Source of the DNA: Nostoc sp. S4
Lineage (GTDB): Bacteria > Cyanobacteriota > Cyanobacteriia > Cyanobacteriales > Nostocaceae
Assembly (NCBI GenBank): GCA_029379225.1
Contig: JAQYWR010000040.1
Coordinates: 1-64,000 of the forward strand
Reading direction: 5' to 3'
Length of the DNA: 64,000 bases
Program-made: the position numbers and the translations under genes
Shown here: positions 51,840 through 61,300 of the stretch, in pieces
Layout: every line of letters begins with the position of its first letter
How positions within the stretch are numbered: the stretch's first letter is position 1
Notes under the pieces: model-generated
Seen by the model: the letters and a program-made list of their open reading frames with translations, nothing else
What the model was told of the DNA's origin: nothing
Databases searched by the model: none

Positions 51840-52183
51840 AGTTTTTTTCAACCACTAGGAATCTTGATTGACTTCAATTTAGTGGTTATTTTTATCGGTT
51901 ACTATGAGCTAGCTCAGTTAACAAGTAATATTATGTCAAAGCCTCTATACCTTTATAGTCAGAGGCATTAAGTAGGTCGGCGTAAATAATTATTGTTGAG
52001 ATAAGGTAGGGGGCAGGGGGGCAGGGGGGCAGGGAGCAGGGGGAGAAAGAGTTTAAGCCTTATATACTTTTCTTCAGACAGTTTGGTTTTATTGCACCGA
52101 CTTACTTATTAAAAATTGCAACAAAGATGAAAATGTAAGAATGCAAATATGTACATCAATAATTTATCAAGCAAAAATTTGAT
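51840..52183. other. Divergent spacer between globin and carotenoid oxygenase genes
   Basis: Contains the family A MITE-like element (51969-52108). Promoters of both flanking genes should lie outside it. Confidence 0.5.
51969..52108. repeat. MITE-like element, family A, copy 2
   Basis: 140 bp starting TAAGTAGGTCGGCGTAAAT and ending GCACCGACTTACTTA, with 15-bp imperfect terminal inverted repeats. The interior is a GGGGGCAGGGGGGCAGG tract. Confidence 0.65.
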
Positions 52184-53686
52184 ATGCAGACAATCGAGAA
52201 AAAGTCAACAACAAAAGCCTGGGCAGGTGCGATACCTTCTCTACGAGAGGCTACGCCAACGGTAAGCTTTCCTGCAAAACGCTGCGCGAACGCTAACGCA
52301 GAACCAGCAAAAGAATTCCCCTCTACCCAATTGCCAATTCTTTCTGGCAAAATCCCAGATGGCTTGCGTGGCACACTTTATCGCAATGGGCCCGCACGGC
52401 TAGAACGCGGTGGCATTCGTATGGGACACTGGTTTGATGGAGATGGCGCAATTCTATCTGTAAATTTTACTGATGCAGTTGCAACCGGGATTTATCGCTA
52501 CGTGCAAACCTCTGGCTATCAAGAAGAAGTCGCAGCAGGTAAACTACTCTACGGCAATTATGGCATGACTGCACCAGGGCCAATTTGGAATCAATGGCAA
52601 AAGCCCCTCAAAAATGCTGCTAACACTTCAGTGCTAGCACTTCCAGATAAACTTTTAGCACTGTGGGAAGGTGGTAAACCCCACGCCCTTGATTTACAAA
52701 CTTTAGAAACTTGGGGCGAAGATGATTTAGGGGGGTTAACTAAAGGATTAAACTATTCCGCACATTATAAGCGTGACGAGCAAACAGGGGAGATTTTTAA
52801 CTTTGGCATTAGCCCTGCACAAAATGCGACGCTTAATATTTACAAAAGCGATTCGACTGGGCAGATTATCCAACAAGCCGCATACCAGTTAGATGGTGTA
52901 CCATTGGTACATGATTTTGTTTTAGCAGGACAGTATATTGTATTTTTCATTCCGCCAGTGCGGTTGAATGTCTTACCCGTGCTAATAGGGACAAACAACT
53001 ATAGTGATTCGCTAAATTGGCAACCTAGATTAGGAACTCAGATTTTAGTTATTGACAGGGTTTCTTTATCTGTAGTGAGTCGTGGAGAAACCGAACCTTG
53101 GTATCAATGGCATTTTGCTAACGGTTATGTAGATGCTAGTGGCTCAGTAATTGTAGATATCGCCCGTTATGAAGATTTTCAAACTAACCAATATCTTAAG
53201 GAAATAGCTACAGGTGAGACTCACACCCTAGCTAAAAGTACACTAGGGCGAGTTCATCTGCATCCTCAAACTGGAAAAGTTACGTCAATTCAGCAACTAT
53301 TAAACGAACATTGTGAATTTCCAAATGTACCACAGCAAAACGTCGGGCAACCTTCCCGGTACACATATATGTCAAAATCCCGCTCAGGAACAGATATTAG
53401 CCAAGAACTTTTAAATGCGATCGCTCGTTTCGATCGCAAAACCGAAACCCTCACCGAAGCAGACTTAGGAGAAAACCGTTATCCTTCAGAACCCATCCCC
53501 GTCCAAGATACCCAAAACCCTGCACAAAGTTGGGTACTAACCGTTGTCTACGATGCTAATTCTCATAGTAGCGAAGTTTGGATATTTGATAGCGATCGCC
53601 TAGATGCAGAACCAGTTTGTAAACTAGGATTACCGAGCGTGATTCCTCACAGTTTCCACGGTACTTGGAACCCAGCGTCAAAGTAG
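52184..53686 (+). CDS. Carotenoid cleavage oxygenase (apocarotenoid oxygenase type)
   Basis: 500 aa. Fe(II)-dependent enzyme of the RPE65/CCD family: GTLYRNGPARLERGG and HWFDGDGAI near the N terminus, iron-ligand His candidates in NYSAHYKRDEQ, LVHDFVLAG, WHFANGYVDASG and the terminal VIPHSFHGTWNP. It cleaves carotenoids or apocarotenoids to aldehydes such as retinal. Residues about 15-42 (AIPSLREATPTVSF, AKRCANANAEPA) are encoded by dispersed palindromic repeats inserted in frame. Confidence 0.92.
   Translation: MQTIEKKSTTKAWAGAIPSLREATPTVSFPAKRCANANAEPAKEFPSTQLPILSGKIPDGLRGTLYRNGPARLERGGIRMGHWFDGDGAILSVNFTDAVATGIYRYVQTSGYQEEVAAGKLLYGNYGMTAPGPIWNQWQKPLKNAANTSVLALPDKLLALWEGGKPHALDLQTLETWGEDDLGGLTKGLNYSAHYKRDEQTGEIFNFGISPAQNATLNIYKSDSTGQIIQQAAYQLDGVPLVHDFVLAGQYIVFFIPPVRLNVLPVLIGTNNYSDSLNWQPRLGTQILVIDRVSLSVVSRGETEPWYQWHFANGYVDASGSVIVDIARYEDFQTNQYLKEIATGETHTLAKSTLGRVHLHPQTGKVTSIQQLLNEHCEFPNVPQQNVGQPSRYTYMSKSRSGTDISQELLNAIARFDRKTETLTEADLGENRYPSEPIPVQDTQNPAQSWVLTVVYDANSHSSEVWIFDSDRLDAEPVCKLGLPSVIPHSFHGTWNPASK
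52229..52305. repeat. Palindromic repeats inserted in the carotenoid oxygenase gene
   Basis: Two adjacent elements (TTCTCTACGAGAGGCTACGC and AACGCTGCGCGAACGCTAAC) of the dispersed type seen in spacers here. They are read in frame without stops. Confidence 0.6.
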
Positions 53687-54019
53687 AGTTAGGAATTAGG
53701 AATGATGAATTAAGATTTTAGTCTCAACTCAGTTCTTGCAGCATTTTTAATCAGCCAACTAATTGACCTTGCGCTGAAAGTGCAGGGCTAATAGCCCAAG
53801 TCCACTTCAAGTGGACTAAAATTCTTTACTAGTCGTCTTGAGACGACTTTAGCTATTAGCCTAGTAATTCATTACTAGGGGATTGTTCCAACTAGTGTAA
53901 AATCTCACTTTCAAATCAATACAGTTTACTTAAAACTAAAAACTAAGACAGTCCTTACTCTTCTGATATTTGACACCAATCGAAAATCTCAAATCCTAAA
54001 TTCAAAATTGTTTGGTCTT
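53687..54019. other. Spacer with a cluster of palindromes
   Basis: Contains the compound palindrome at 53786-53878. No gene seen. Confidence 0.5.
53786..53878. repeat. Compound palindromic element
   Basis: Outer arms GGCTAATAGC / GCTATTAGCC (53786-53795, 53852-53861) enclose AGTCCACTTCAAGTGGACT (53799-53817) and AGTCGTCTTGAGACGACT (53831-53848). CTAGTAATTCATTACTAG follows at 53861-53878. Confidence 0.75.
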
Positions 54020-54601
54020 ATGCAATTACAAGAACAACGCCAATATTCTCCTACAGAATACTTAGAATTAGAAGTTATTTGTGAGTATCGTAATGAATAT
54101 ATAAATGGTCAAATTATACCTATGACAGGTGGAACACCAAATCACAATCAAATAGCTGGTAATTTTTATGCAGCCCTTAATTTTGCTTTGAAGCGACAAC
54201 CTTATCGAGTATTCGTAGCTGAACAACGTTTATGGATTCCTAAAAAACAAATTTATACATATCCAGATGTCATGGTTGTTGCAGGCTCATTAGAATTTGC
54301 CCAAGGACGTACAGATACAATTACCAATCCCTTGATAATTGTTGAAGTGCTATCTAAATCTACCAGAAGCTATGACATAGATGAAAAATTTGCTGCTTAT
54401 CGTAGCCTACCCGGTTTTCAAGAATATATTTTGATTGACCAATACAAAAAGCATGTAGAACAGTATTATAAAACTGACGAAAGAAAATGGATTTTTTTAG
54501 AATATGAAGGTGAAAATAGTATTTTGGCCCTATCCTCAATTCAATTTGAAATCTCATTATTAGATATTTACGATAAAGTTGACTTTGAAGTTCAAGAATA
54601 A
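54020..54601 (+). CDS. Uma2 family endonuclease-like protein (DUF820)
   Basis: 193 aa from the ATG at 54020. PD-(D/E)xK-like fold abundant in cyanobacteria: SPTEYLELEVICEYRNEYINGQI, the YPDVMVV strand carrying the conserved Asp, and IIVEVLSKSTRSYD with the Glu. The biological role of the family is unclear. Confidence 0.88.
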   Translation: MQLQEQRQYSPTEYLELEVICEYRNEYINGQIIPMTGGTPNHNQIAGNFYAALNFALKRQPYRVFVAEQRLWIPKKQIYTYPDVMVVAGSLEFAQGRTDTITNPLIIVEVLSKSTRSYDIDEKFAAYRSLPGFQEYILIDQYKKHVEQYYKTDERKWIFLEYEGENSILALSSIQFEISLLDIYDKVDFEVQE

Positions 54602-54735
54602 TCTTGCTCTGCGTCTTTAGTTATTGGTGATTATTCATTAAAGAGAAATCACAGCTAATAAAAAATATTTCACAAATTATTTAGAACTGCTATATCCTAT
54701 TAAAATTTGAGCAGACAATTTGAAGGGGGCGCACA

Positions 54736-55965
54736 GTGGTCGATGATGGACGCATAGTCAATGTAGAACAGATTCATCCAAGGAACTTTTCTTGGCGATT
54801 ATGGCCTATTGTGCCACTTTACCCATACGGTAAGCGGCGGACAATCCGCAAAGAAGTCCTCAAGGACACAATCTGGAATTTTGACCAACTTCAAGGTATT
54901 TTTTACGTTGTTGTGCCAATTCGCATGACTGTAGTTAAGCTGGAAGCAGGGGGTTTGTTGATTTATGCACCTGTTGCGCCCACCCCAGAGTGCATCCGAC
55001 TTGTGAATGAGTTGGTAGCCGAACACGGTAATGTTAAGTACATCATCCTGTCAACTGTCTCCGGTTTGGAACACAAGGTTTTCGTTGCTCCCTTTGCGAG
55101 ATACTTTTCTACTGCACAGGTGTTTGTAGCCCCCAATCAATGGAGTTTCCCGCTAAATTTGCCCCTTAGCTGGCTTGGCTTTCCCCCCAAACGAACTCAG
55201 GTGCTTCCAGAAGATAGTAGCAAAACACCCTTTGCTGATGAGTTCGATTATGCCATACTTGGTCCCATTAACCTTGGGACTGGTTGGTTTGCAGAAGTTG
55301 CTTTTTTTCACAAGCGATCGCATACTCTGCTGGTAACAGATTCAGTGCTTTCGATTCCAGAAGATCCACCTGCAATTGTCCAATTAGATCCATATCCGTT
55401 GCTATTCCACGCTAAGGATAAAGCTAGTAATATTGTTGCAGACATTCAAGCAAATCGCCGCAAAGGATGGCAGCGTATCTGTTTGTTTACTTTATATTTT
55501 CAACCAAGCAGATTAGAAATACGTCCTTGGGGTAAGGTGTTTCAAGATGCCTTAAAAGCACCAGAACGCTCAAAAAAAGCTTATTTTGGATTGTATCCTT
55601 TTAAATGGCTGGATGATTGGCAGCGATCGTTTGATGTCCTACGGGGTAACGGTCGGTTATTCGTAGCACCAATTTTACAGACTCTAATTCTCAACCGCGC
55701 ACCCAAAGAAACCATCGATTGGGCTAATAAAGTTGCAAGTTGGAACTTCGAGTGGATTATTCCTTCCCACTTTGATGCACCGATTAAAGCCGAGCCGTAT
55801 CAGTTTCGTCAAGCTTTCTGTTTCTTAGAAAAGCAGCCTGTTAGTACAGATTTGTTTAACAGTAATAGCTATCCCTTAATAGAAGAGGATTTTAAAACAC
55901 TGAGGGAAATCGACGCAGGTTTAAATAAATTTGGTATTGTTCCACCGATAAAAGATAAAGCGTAG
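54736..55965 (+). CDS. DUF4336 domain protein
   Basis: 409 aa from a GTG start with GAAGGGGG upstream. Matches the cyanobacterial and plastid DUF4336 family, a metallo-beta-lactamase-like fold (MTVVKLEAGGLLIYAPVAPT, GLEHKVFVAPFARYF, HTLLVTDSV). Residues 40-60 precede the domain. Function unknown. Confidence 0.75.
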   Translation: MVDDGRIVNVEQIHPRNFSWRLWPIVPLYPYGKRRTIRKEVLKDTIWNFDQLQGIFYVVVPIRMTVVKLEAGGLLIYAPVAPTPECIRLVNELVAEHGNVKYIILSTVSGLEHKVFVAPFARYFSTAQVFVAPNQWSFPLNLPLSWLGFPPKRTQVLPEDSSKTPFADEFDYAILGPINLGTGWFAEVAFFHKRSHTLLVTDSVLSIPEDPPAIVQLDPYPLLFHAKDKASNIVADIQANRRKGWQRICLFTLYFQPSRLEIRPWGKVFQDALKAPERSKKAYFGLYPFKWLDDWQRSFDVLRGNGRLFVAPILQTLILNRAPKETIDWANKVASWNFEWIIPSHFDAPIKAEPYQFRQAFCFLEKQPVSTDLFNSNSYPLIEEDFKTLREIDAGLNKFGIVPPIKDKA

Positions 55966-56133
55966 CAAAAAACGCAAAATAGTTCCGCGTTTTGAGTAAA
56001 GAATTCACTACTCCCCATTCGCCACTGCTGATCTAATATCAGTGGTAAACTAAAACGACTTTCATCAAAAGTCAATAAGTCTTTATTTTCGTTAGAGTTG
56101 GGATAATAATCAAAGTGTGAGGATTGATACTAA

Positions 56134-57732
56134 ATGCGAGTATTGCTGGTGTATCCAATATTTCCCAAAACCTTTTGGTCATATGAAAAAATTTTAGAGT
56201 TAGTCGATCGCAAGGTTTTATTACCACCTCTAGGTTTAGTAACAGTAGCAGCAATTCTCCCCCAAGAATGGGAATTTAAGCTCGTAGACCGCAACATTCG
56301 CGCAGCAACAGAAGATGAATGGGCGTGGGCAGATTTAGTAATCTTCTCAGCGATGATTGTCCAAAAACAAGATTTACTCGACCAAATTCAGGAAGCAAAG
56401 CGGCGTGGTAAGTTGGTTGCAGTCGGCGGCCCTTTCCCAACTTCTGTACCTCACGAAGTGCAAAATGTGGGTGCAGATTTCCTAATTTTGGATGAAGGGG
56501 AAATCACTTTGCCAATGTTTATTGAAGCAGTTCAACGGGGAGAAACTTCTGGCATTTTTCGCGCCACGGAAAAACCAGATGTCACAACTACACCAATACC
56601 CCGCTTTGATTTATTAGAATTAGATGCTTATGACATGATGTCCGTGCAGTTTTCGCGCGGGTGTCCCTTCCAGTGCGAATTTTGTGACATCATTGTTCTT
56701 TATGGTCGCAAACCACGAACCAAAACGCCAGCCCAACTGTTAGCAGAGTTAGATTACCTCTATGAACTGGGTTGGCGGCGCGGTGTGTTTATGGTAGATG
56801 ATAACTTTATTGGCAATAAACGCAATGTGAAATTGTTGCTCAAAGAGTTAAAAGTCTGGATGGCAGAACATAAATATCCCTTCCGCTTTGACACTGAAGC
56901 TTCAGTTGACTTGGCACAAGACCCAGAACTGTTAGAGTTAATGGTTGAATCGGGTTTTGCTGCGGTGTTTTTGGGAATTGAAACACCAGATGAAGATAGT
57001 TTGCAATTAACTAAAAAGTTCCAAAATACTCGCAGTTCTTTAACTGATGCTGTGCTAACCATCATTAAAGCTGGATTGCGCCCGATGGCTGGGTTTATTA
57101 TTGGCTTTGATGGTGAAAAAACTGGCGCAGGCGATCGCATTGTCCGCTTTGCAGAACAAGCAGCAATTCCTTCTACTACCTTTGCTATGTTGCAAGCATT
57201 ACCCAATACTGCGCTTTGGCATCGTCTGAAAAAAGAAGGACGACTGCGGGACAATCAAGATGGTAACATCAACCAAACAACATTAATGAACTTCGTTCCC
57301 ACCCGTCCCTTAGAAGAAATTGCTAGAGAATATATTCAGGCCTTTTGTACTTTATACGACCCAGTACAATACTTAGACCGCACCTATCGCTGTTTTTTGA
57401 TGATGGGTTTACCAACTTGGAAAGCCCCAGCCAAAATGCCAGAGTGGTTAATTGTAAAAGCCTTGTTAATTGTGATTTGGCGACAAGGAATCAAACGCGA
57501 AACCCGTTGGAAATTCTGGCATCATTTATTTAGTATTCTCAAACGTAACCCCGGAGTTTTTGAACATTACCTCGCCGCTTGTGCCCACAACGAGCATTTT
57601 CTAGAATATCGCCAGATTGTCCGCGATCAAATTGAAAGTCAGCTAGCAGAATATCTCGCACAAGGTGTAGAAAACCCGTATATGCCAGTGAAAGTAAAAG
57701 TAGAGCAAAAAGCTGAAGCGGTAGTCAGTTAA
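56134..57732 (+). CDS. B12-binding radical SAM protein
   Basis: 532 aa. An N-terminal cobalamin-binding domain (about residues 1-140, MRVLLVYPIFPKTFWSYEK, VGGPFPTSVP) precedes a radical SAM core with the cluster motif CPFQCEFC (about residue 177) and a C-terminal DUF4070-like region (AREYIQAFCTLYDP). Members act as methyltransferases or in tetrapyrrole and hopanoid chemistry. The exact substrate is not predictable. Confidence 0.88.
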   Translation: MRVLLVYPIFPKTFWSYEKILELVDRKVLLPPLGLVTVAAILPQEWEFKLVDRNIRAATEDEWAWADLVIFSAMIVQKQDLLDQIQEAKRRGKLVAVGGPFPTSVPHEVQNVGADFLILDEGEITLPMFIEAVQRGETSGIFRATEKPDVTTTPIPRFDLLELDAYDMMSVQFSRGCPFQCEFCDIIVLYGRKPRTKTPAQLLAELDYLYELGWRRGVFMVDDNFIGNKRNVKLLLKELKVWMAEHKYPFRFDTEASVDLAQDPELLELMVESGFAAVFLGIETPDEDSLQLTKKFQNTRSSLTDAVLTIIKAGLRPMAGFIIGFDGEKTGAGDRIVRFAEQAAIPSTTFAMLQALPNTALWHRLKKEGRLRDNQDGNINQTTLMNFVPTRPLEEIAREYIQAFCTLYDPVQYLDRTYRCFLMMGLPTWKAPAKMPEWLIVKALLIVIWRQGIKRETRWKFWHHLFSILKRNPGVFEHYLAACAHNEHFLEYRQIVRDQIESQLAEYLAQGVENPYMPVKVKVEQKAEAVVS

Positions 57733-57850
57733 GCGTGGTAACGGTTAATATCATGTTCGGGTGAATACTTGTTATTGCCAACCAGTGAAGTAATCGCACA
57801 GACGTTGTGATTGCTTCTCTAAAAGACGTTTTGCGTAATGTGTTAGGTAT

Positions 57851-57919
57851 AGGTTGGGTTGAGCAACGTGAAACCCAACGCAAATCAGGATGTTAGGTTT
57901 GCTTGCATCAACCCAACCT
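57851..57919. repeat. Inverted repeat element
   Basis: Perfect 12-bp arms AGGTTGGGTTGA and TCAACCCAACCT separated by 45 bp that include GAAACCCAACG, a dispersed element type frequent in Nostocales. Confidence 0.6.
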
Positions 57920-58014
57920 ACAATTTTTTTGCAACATTTTAGCCTTGTCACGCTACTACTCGCGTAGCAAGCCGCCATTCTACTATCTATAGCTGTAGTC
58001 ACACCCTTTAAGAC

Positions 58015-58215
58015 ATACAGTAGATTGCAACTAAGTGAGGTACAAAATCCAGGACTGATTTATCACAGATGAAGAGTTTCTACCTCCTGCCCCCTGCCCC
58101 CTGCCCCCTGCCTCCTGCCCCCTGCCCCCTGCCCCCTGCCTCCTGCCCCCTGCCCCCTGCCTCCTGCCTCAAAACCCGTAACTTTGTACTTCATGCGAAT
58201 GAAAAGTGCTGTAAT
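58015..58215. repeat. MITE-like element, family B, copy 2, with minisatellite core
   Basis: Ends ATACAGTAGATTGCAACTAA and (inverted) ATTACAGCACTTTTCATTCG, both leading to a GTACA motif as in 5298-5438. The core (58084-58170) is a run of CTGCCCC/CTGCCTC heptamers, about 12 units. Confidence 0.65.
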
Positions 58216-58424
58216 GACAAGCATGAATGCTAGGAATAGTTCTACCTCCTGCCTCCTGGTGTATTTTCAAATCATTTCCTTTAAAAGATTTTTAGAGAAT
58301 TCTTGCGTAAGTCGTAACTAATTTCTGGAATTTATAATCTCGGCGTTGTAGTCATTATTAGAACAACGAACGACTTATATATAACTTGTATAACTAACCT
58401 TGGGGTAATATAGCCCACCAAAAG

Positions 58425-58448
58425 CCCAGTCATAACGACTGGGTTTTT
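58425..58448 (+). terminator. Orphan terminator-like hairpin
   Basis: CCCAGTC-ATAAC-GACTGGG followed by TTTTT. It lies inside a larger inverted repeat ATAGCCCACC / GGTGGGCTAT (58410-58419, 58470-58479). The nearest plus-strand gene ends about 690 bp upstream, so it may end an unannotated small RNA. Confidence 0.5.
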
Positions 58449-58900
58449 GGGTTTGAGAGCGATGGCAAAGGTGGGCTATGTTTACGCTTTTGATATTATT
58501 CTTAATCGTTACTGTATGCTACACAAGGACTTTCAACTTCTTGTGTTGGTCAATCCCATCAGTCATATCATTTAGAGGGCAGGGAGCAAGGGGAAAGAGG
58601 CTTTTGGAATTTTTGCACAGATACACTAATCATAAGTGATTAGCCGGACATGATATCAAATATCCTTGTTTAGCGATAAATAAAGACGGGTTGCAACCCG
58701 TCTAATAGCTTGAAAGTGCAAATACACCTTGTATAGTATTGAAAGTAACACAATTATTTTGACAATAGTTGCCAATTTGCCAAGGCATAAAAAACACAGA
58801 TGTTTAACTGCTGCTTATTAAACTTTGTATCGCAACTCTTAGTCTAAGATTAACGCAAACCTAAAATTTCAGAAATCGCGGCATTGATGATTTCTAATAA

Positions 58901-59605
58901 TTAACGAACTCCCAAGAGATAGCCAATAGCTTGAATCACACTGAGATAAAAATTACCTTCTCTTTCGCGGAACAGTTGAAAGACAGAATCAGGTGTGCCA
59001 AAAAATGGTCTGAGAGTCCATCCTAGCTGGCTACCAACGAAAGCATAAAGAAATAACCAAAACTGTAAAATCTTCTGGCGTGTTTTGCTACCTTCATTAT
59101 CTTGTTCTAAAACTAAACTTGTAGCTTGATATAATGACGAAATACCAATAAATCCAGTCAGAGCAAAAATAAAAACATTTAAGAGAATTAAAAATTGGTA
59201 ATTATTGGTAGTAATTAAGAAAAAGAGGGTAATTGGTGCAAAGCTAAATAAAAGCACGCTAGTTACTGAAACCGCAGTTAATACTAATGCTAAATGTTGT
59301 CCAAAAGTCCGCTTTGAGCCAAAAATGATGTTAGCAAAATACAACGTCGGAATACAAATCAGCAGTGTGATTAAATAAAGGGCTGGGAGTTTAATGGCGG
59401 AAGACAAAGCTTGCATCCAGCTATGATATGCACCAATGATTGCGCCATAGATAGCCAGGAACAAAGAACTACAAACTAGTAAAGAAATGATTTTATTTGG
59501 TAATCTTACACCTTGGCGAACTTCCTCTAGAAATCCTTGGCGATCGCGCAGGAAACCAATCAGTACGCCAAAGTATTTGATTCCTGTAGATTTCCGTTCA
59601 ATCAT
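58901..59605 (-). CDS. Multi-pass membrane protein (Yip1-like, hypothetical)
   Basis: 234 aa from the ATG at 59605. Five to six hydrophobic segments (about residues 40-60, 70-95, 105-130, 135-160, 185-205). The layout resembles Yip1/DUF1282-type proteins, but I do not recognise a firm family. Confidence 0.55.
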   Translation of the reverse strand: MIERKSTGIKYFGVLIGFLRDRQGFLEEVRQGVRLPNKIISLLVCSSLFLAIYGAIIGAYHSWMQALSSAIKLPALYLITLLICIPTLYFANIIFGSKRTFGQHLALVLTAVSVTSVLLFSFAPITLFFLITTNNYQFLILLNVFIFALTGFIGISSLYQATSLVLEQDNEGSKTRQKILQFWLFLYAFVGSQLGWTLRPFFGTPDSVFQLFREREGNFYLSVIQAIGYLLGVR

Positions 59606-59752
59606 AATATCCTCACACATATTGTTTAAGTTTACTCGTCAGAATTCATAATTGAGAATTAATCAGATTTGAATACCCGAGCTTGATAATTTAAACAAAA
59701 TCCACCTGGGATAAAACTGTTAATTTTTCAATCACTCTGACTCACAGAATTC

Positions 59753-61300
59753 TTAAGTTTCATCTAAATAATCACCGCCAGAACCATATTTATAAGCATC
59801 AATTAAACGATGCCAATAATATTGTTGTTTGCTCGGTTGATTCTTAATCCATCTTTCTAGCATCGGACTTAACCGAAACAAGGTAGTATAAACACCTAAA
59901 TTTACATAATGCACCATCCAATCTAACAAATTTCCCAAACCAACTTGGGGAATGATTTTAATCACTAATTCTGGATGAGATAAATTGGTTTTTAGCAGTG
60001 TTTGTGTGAGTGCCCAAAATTGTACTATATCTTGCAAAAATGGTTTTAGCACTGGTGTACCCAGTTGTTGCATTTCCTCAAACACTGCTGACAGTAGTTG
60101 ATTAATTTGCTCTGGAGGAATTTTTTGATTTACACTGACACTCATCGCCTTTTGAAATAACCAGGTAACAGTCAAACTTGGCTGATACGGTTGCAGTAGT
60201 GACAGCGTTTTTGCTGATAATTGTTCCGTTTGCAGCGCTTCCTCAATGCCAAATGTTAAACGTTTTAGGTGACGCACCATCGCACCAAAACCACCAAAAC
60301 TCAAGGGAGATTGACTACCACTGCTATCTCCCACTGGTAGAATGCGACTCCAAGGAGTTTTAAGGGGACTTTGGCGATAACTGGGAAAAAAGCCAAACAA
60401 GGCTCGTTGAAATTTCAGCTGACTCAATTCCACACCTTGATATTCTGGTAGAAGACGCAGATATTCCTCAAATAAAGTTGCCAAACTTAAACGTTGGGGA
60501 TGTGCATCCATGTAGGTAAACAAGTAAGTGGTTCTACCATCTCTAGCTGGGAACGCTTCCCAGAAGTACTGGCATTGATTCTGCAAAGATGTAAATGATA
60601 ACAACAAATCGCCTGAGTTATTTTCCAGAAAACCTTGAGCGCAAGTTCCTACCACTAAGCAAAGAGCGTCTGGTTTTTTTCCTTGACGTGCTTGTTGAGC
60701 GATGGGAGAAGAATGTCCCATTGCGTCGATTAATAGCCTAGTTTTAAATTGGTTATTTACCATCACCCCATCTGAATGTACTACTGCTCCAATAAAAGGT
60801 GTGTTTTCCAACAACTTTCCACCAGCACCGAGAAATCGGGTTTTTAATGTAGCCAGCAAATATACAGGATCGACACCGATATTCAAAACATCCTCTACCC
60901 AAATTTCTGTACCCCCGTGAAAGCCGACTCGTGCGGGGTTATATTGGGTGGCGATCGCAGTTTCTAATTCCTCCTCTGTCAACAAGTCCAATTCCACAAA
61001 CACATCTAACTCTTTACGAGAAATATTCCACTCTTGTTCCCTTCCCCGAAGAATTCCCCGTTCCATCAACGCTACCCGCAGTCCCTTGAGTGCTAAAGCC
61101 GAACCAATTAAAATGCCCAAGGTGCCGCCGCAGATCGCCACATCCCAGTCTGCAACGCCTAAAGGCTGCTGACTTTCGGTAACTAAGGTTGGTACAGGTG
61201 CAGTGTTTTCTCTTAGGGATGTTAAAATGCGATCGCTTTGCTCCAACCCTGCTAAAACATTGCCAGGTAATTGGGAAAGAATTTCTTGAGTTAAAGACAT
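59753..61300 (-). CDS. cruP: CruP-like FAD-dependent oxidoreductase (lycopene cyclase family)
   Basis: 515 aa from the ATG at 61300. FAD-binding Rossmann motif (WDVAICGGTLGILIGSALALKGL, about residue 52), LLIDAMGHSSP, VGDSSGSQSPLSFGGFGAM, which is typical of the CruA/CruP group of cyanobacteria and plants. CruA cyclises lycopene. CruP is a paralogue linked to limiting carotenoid epoxide or oxidative damage, with weak or no cyclase activity. Length and the SPLSFGGFG block favour CruP. Confidence 0.72.
   Translation of the reverse strand: MSLTQEILSQLPGNVLAGLEQSDRILTSLRENTAPVPTLVTESQQPLGVADWDVAICGGTLGILIGSALALKGLRVALMERGILRGREQEWNISRKELDVFVELDLLTEEELETAIATQYNPARVGFHGGTEIWVEDVLNIGVDPVYLLATLKTRFLGAGGKLLENTPFIGAVVHSDGVMVNNQFKTRLLIDAMGHSSPIAQQARQGKKPDALCLVVGTCAQGFLENNSGDLLLSFTSLQNQCQYFWEAFPARDGRTTYLFTYMDAHPQRLSLATLFEEYLRLLPEYQGVELSQLKFQRALFGFFPSYRQSPLKTPWSRILPVGDSSGSQSPLSFGGFGAMVRHLKRLTFGIEEALQTEQLSAKTLSLLQPYQPSLTVTWLFQKAMSVSVNQKIPPEQINQLLSAVFEEMQQLGTPVLKPFLQDIVQFWALTQTLLKTNLSHPELVIKIIPQVGLGNLLDWMVHYVNLGVYTTLFRLSPMLERWIKNQPSKQQYYWHRLIDAYKYGSGGDYLDET

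Larger units (their letters stand above)
57733..58900. other. Long repeat-filled spacer
   Basis: 1.17 kb with no gene. In order: an AGGTTGGGTTGA / TCAACCCAACCT inverted repeat (57851-57862, 57908-57919), the family B MITE-like element (58015-58215), a nested hairpin (58410-58479), and an inverted copy of the 85-bp dispersed repeat (58575-58654). Confidence 0.6.
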
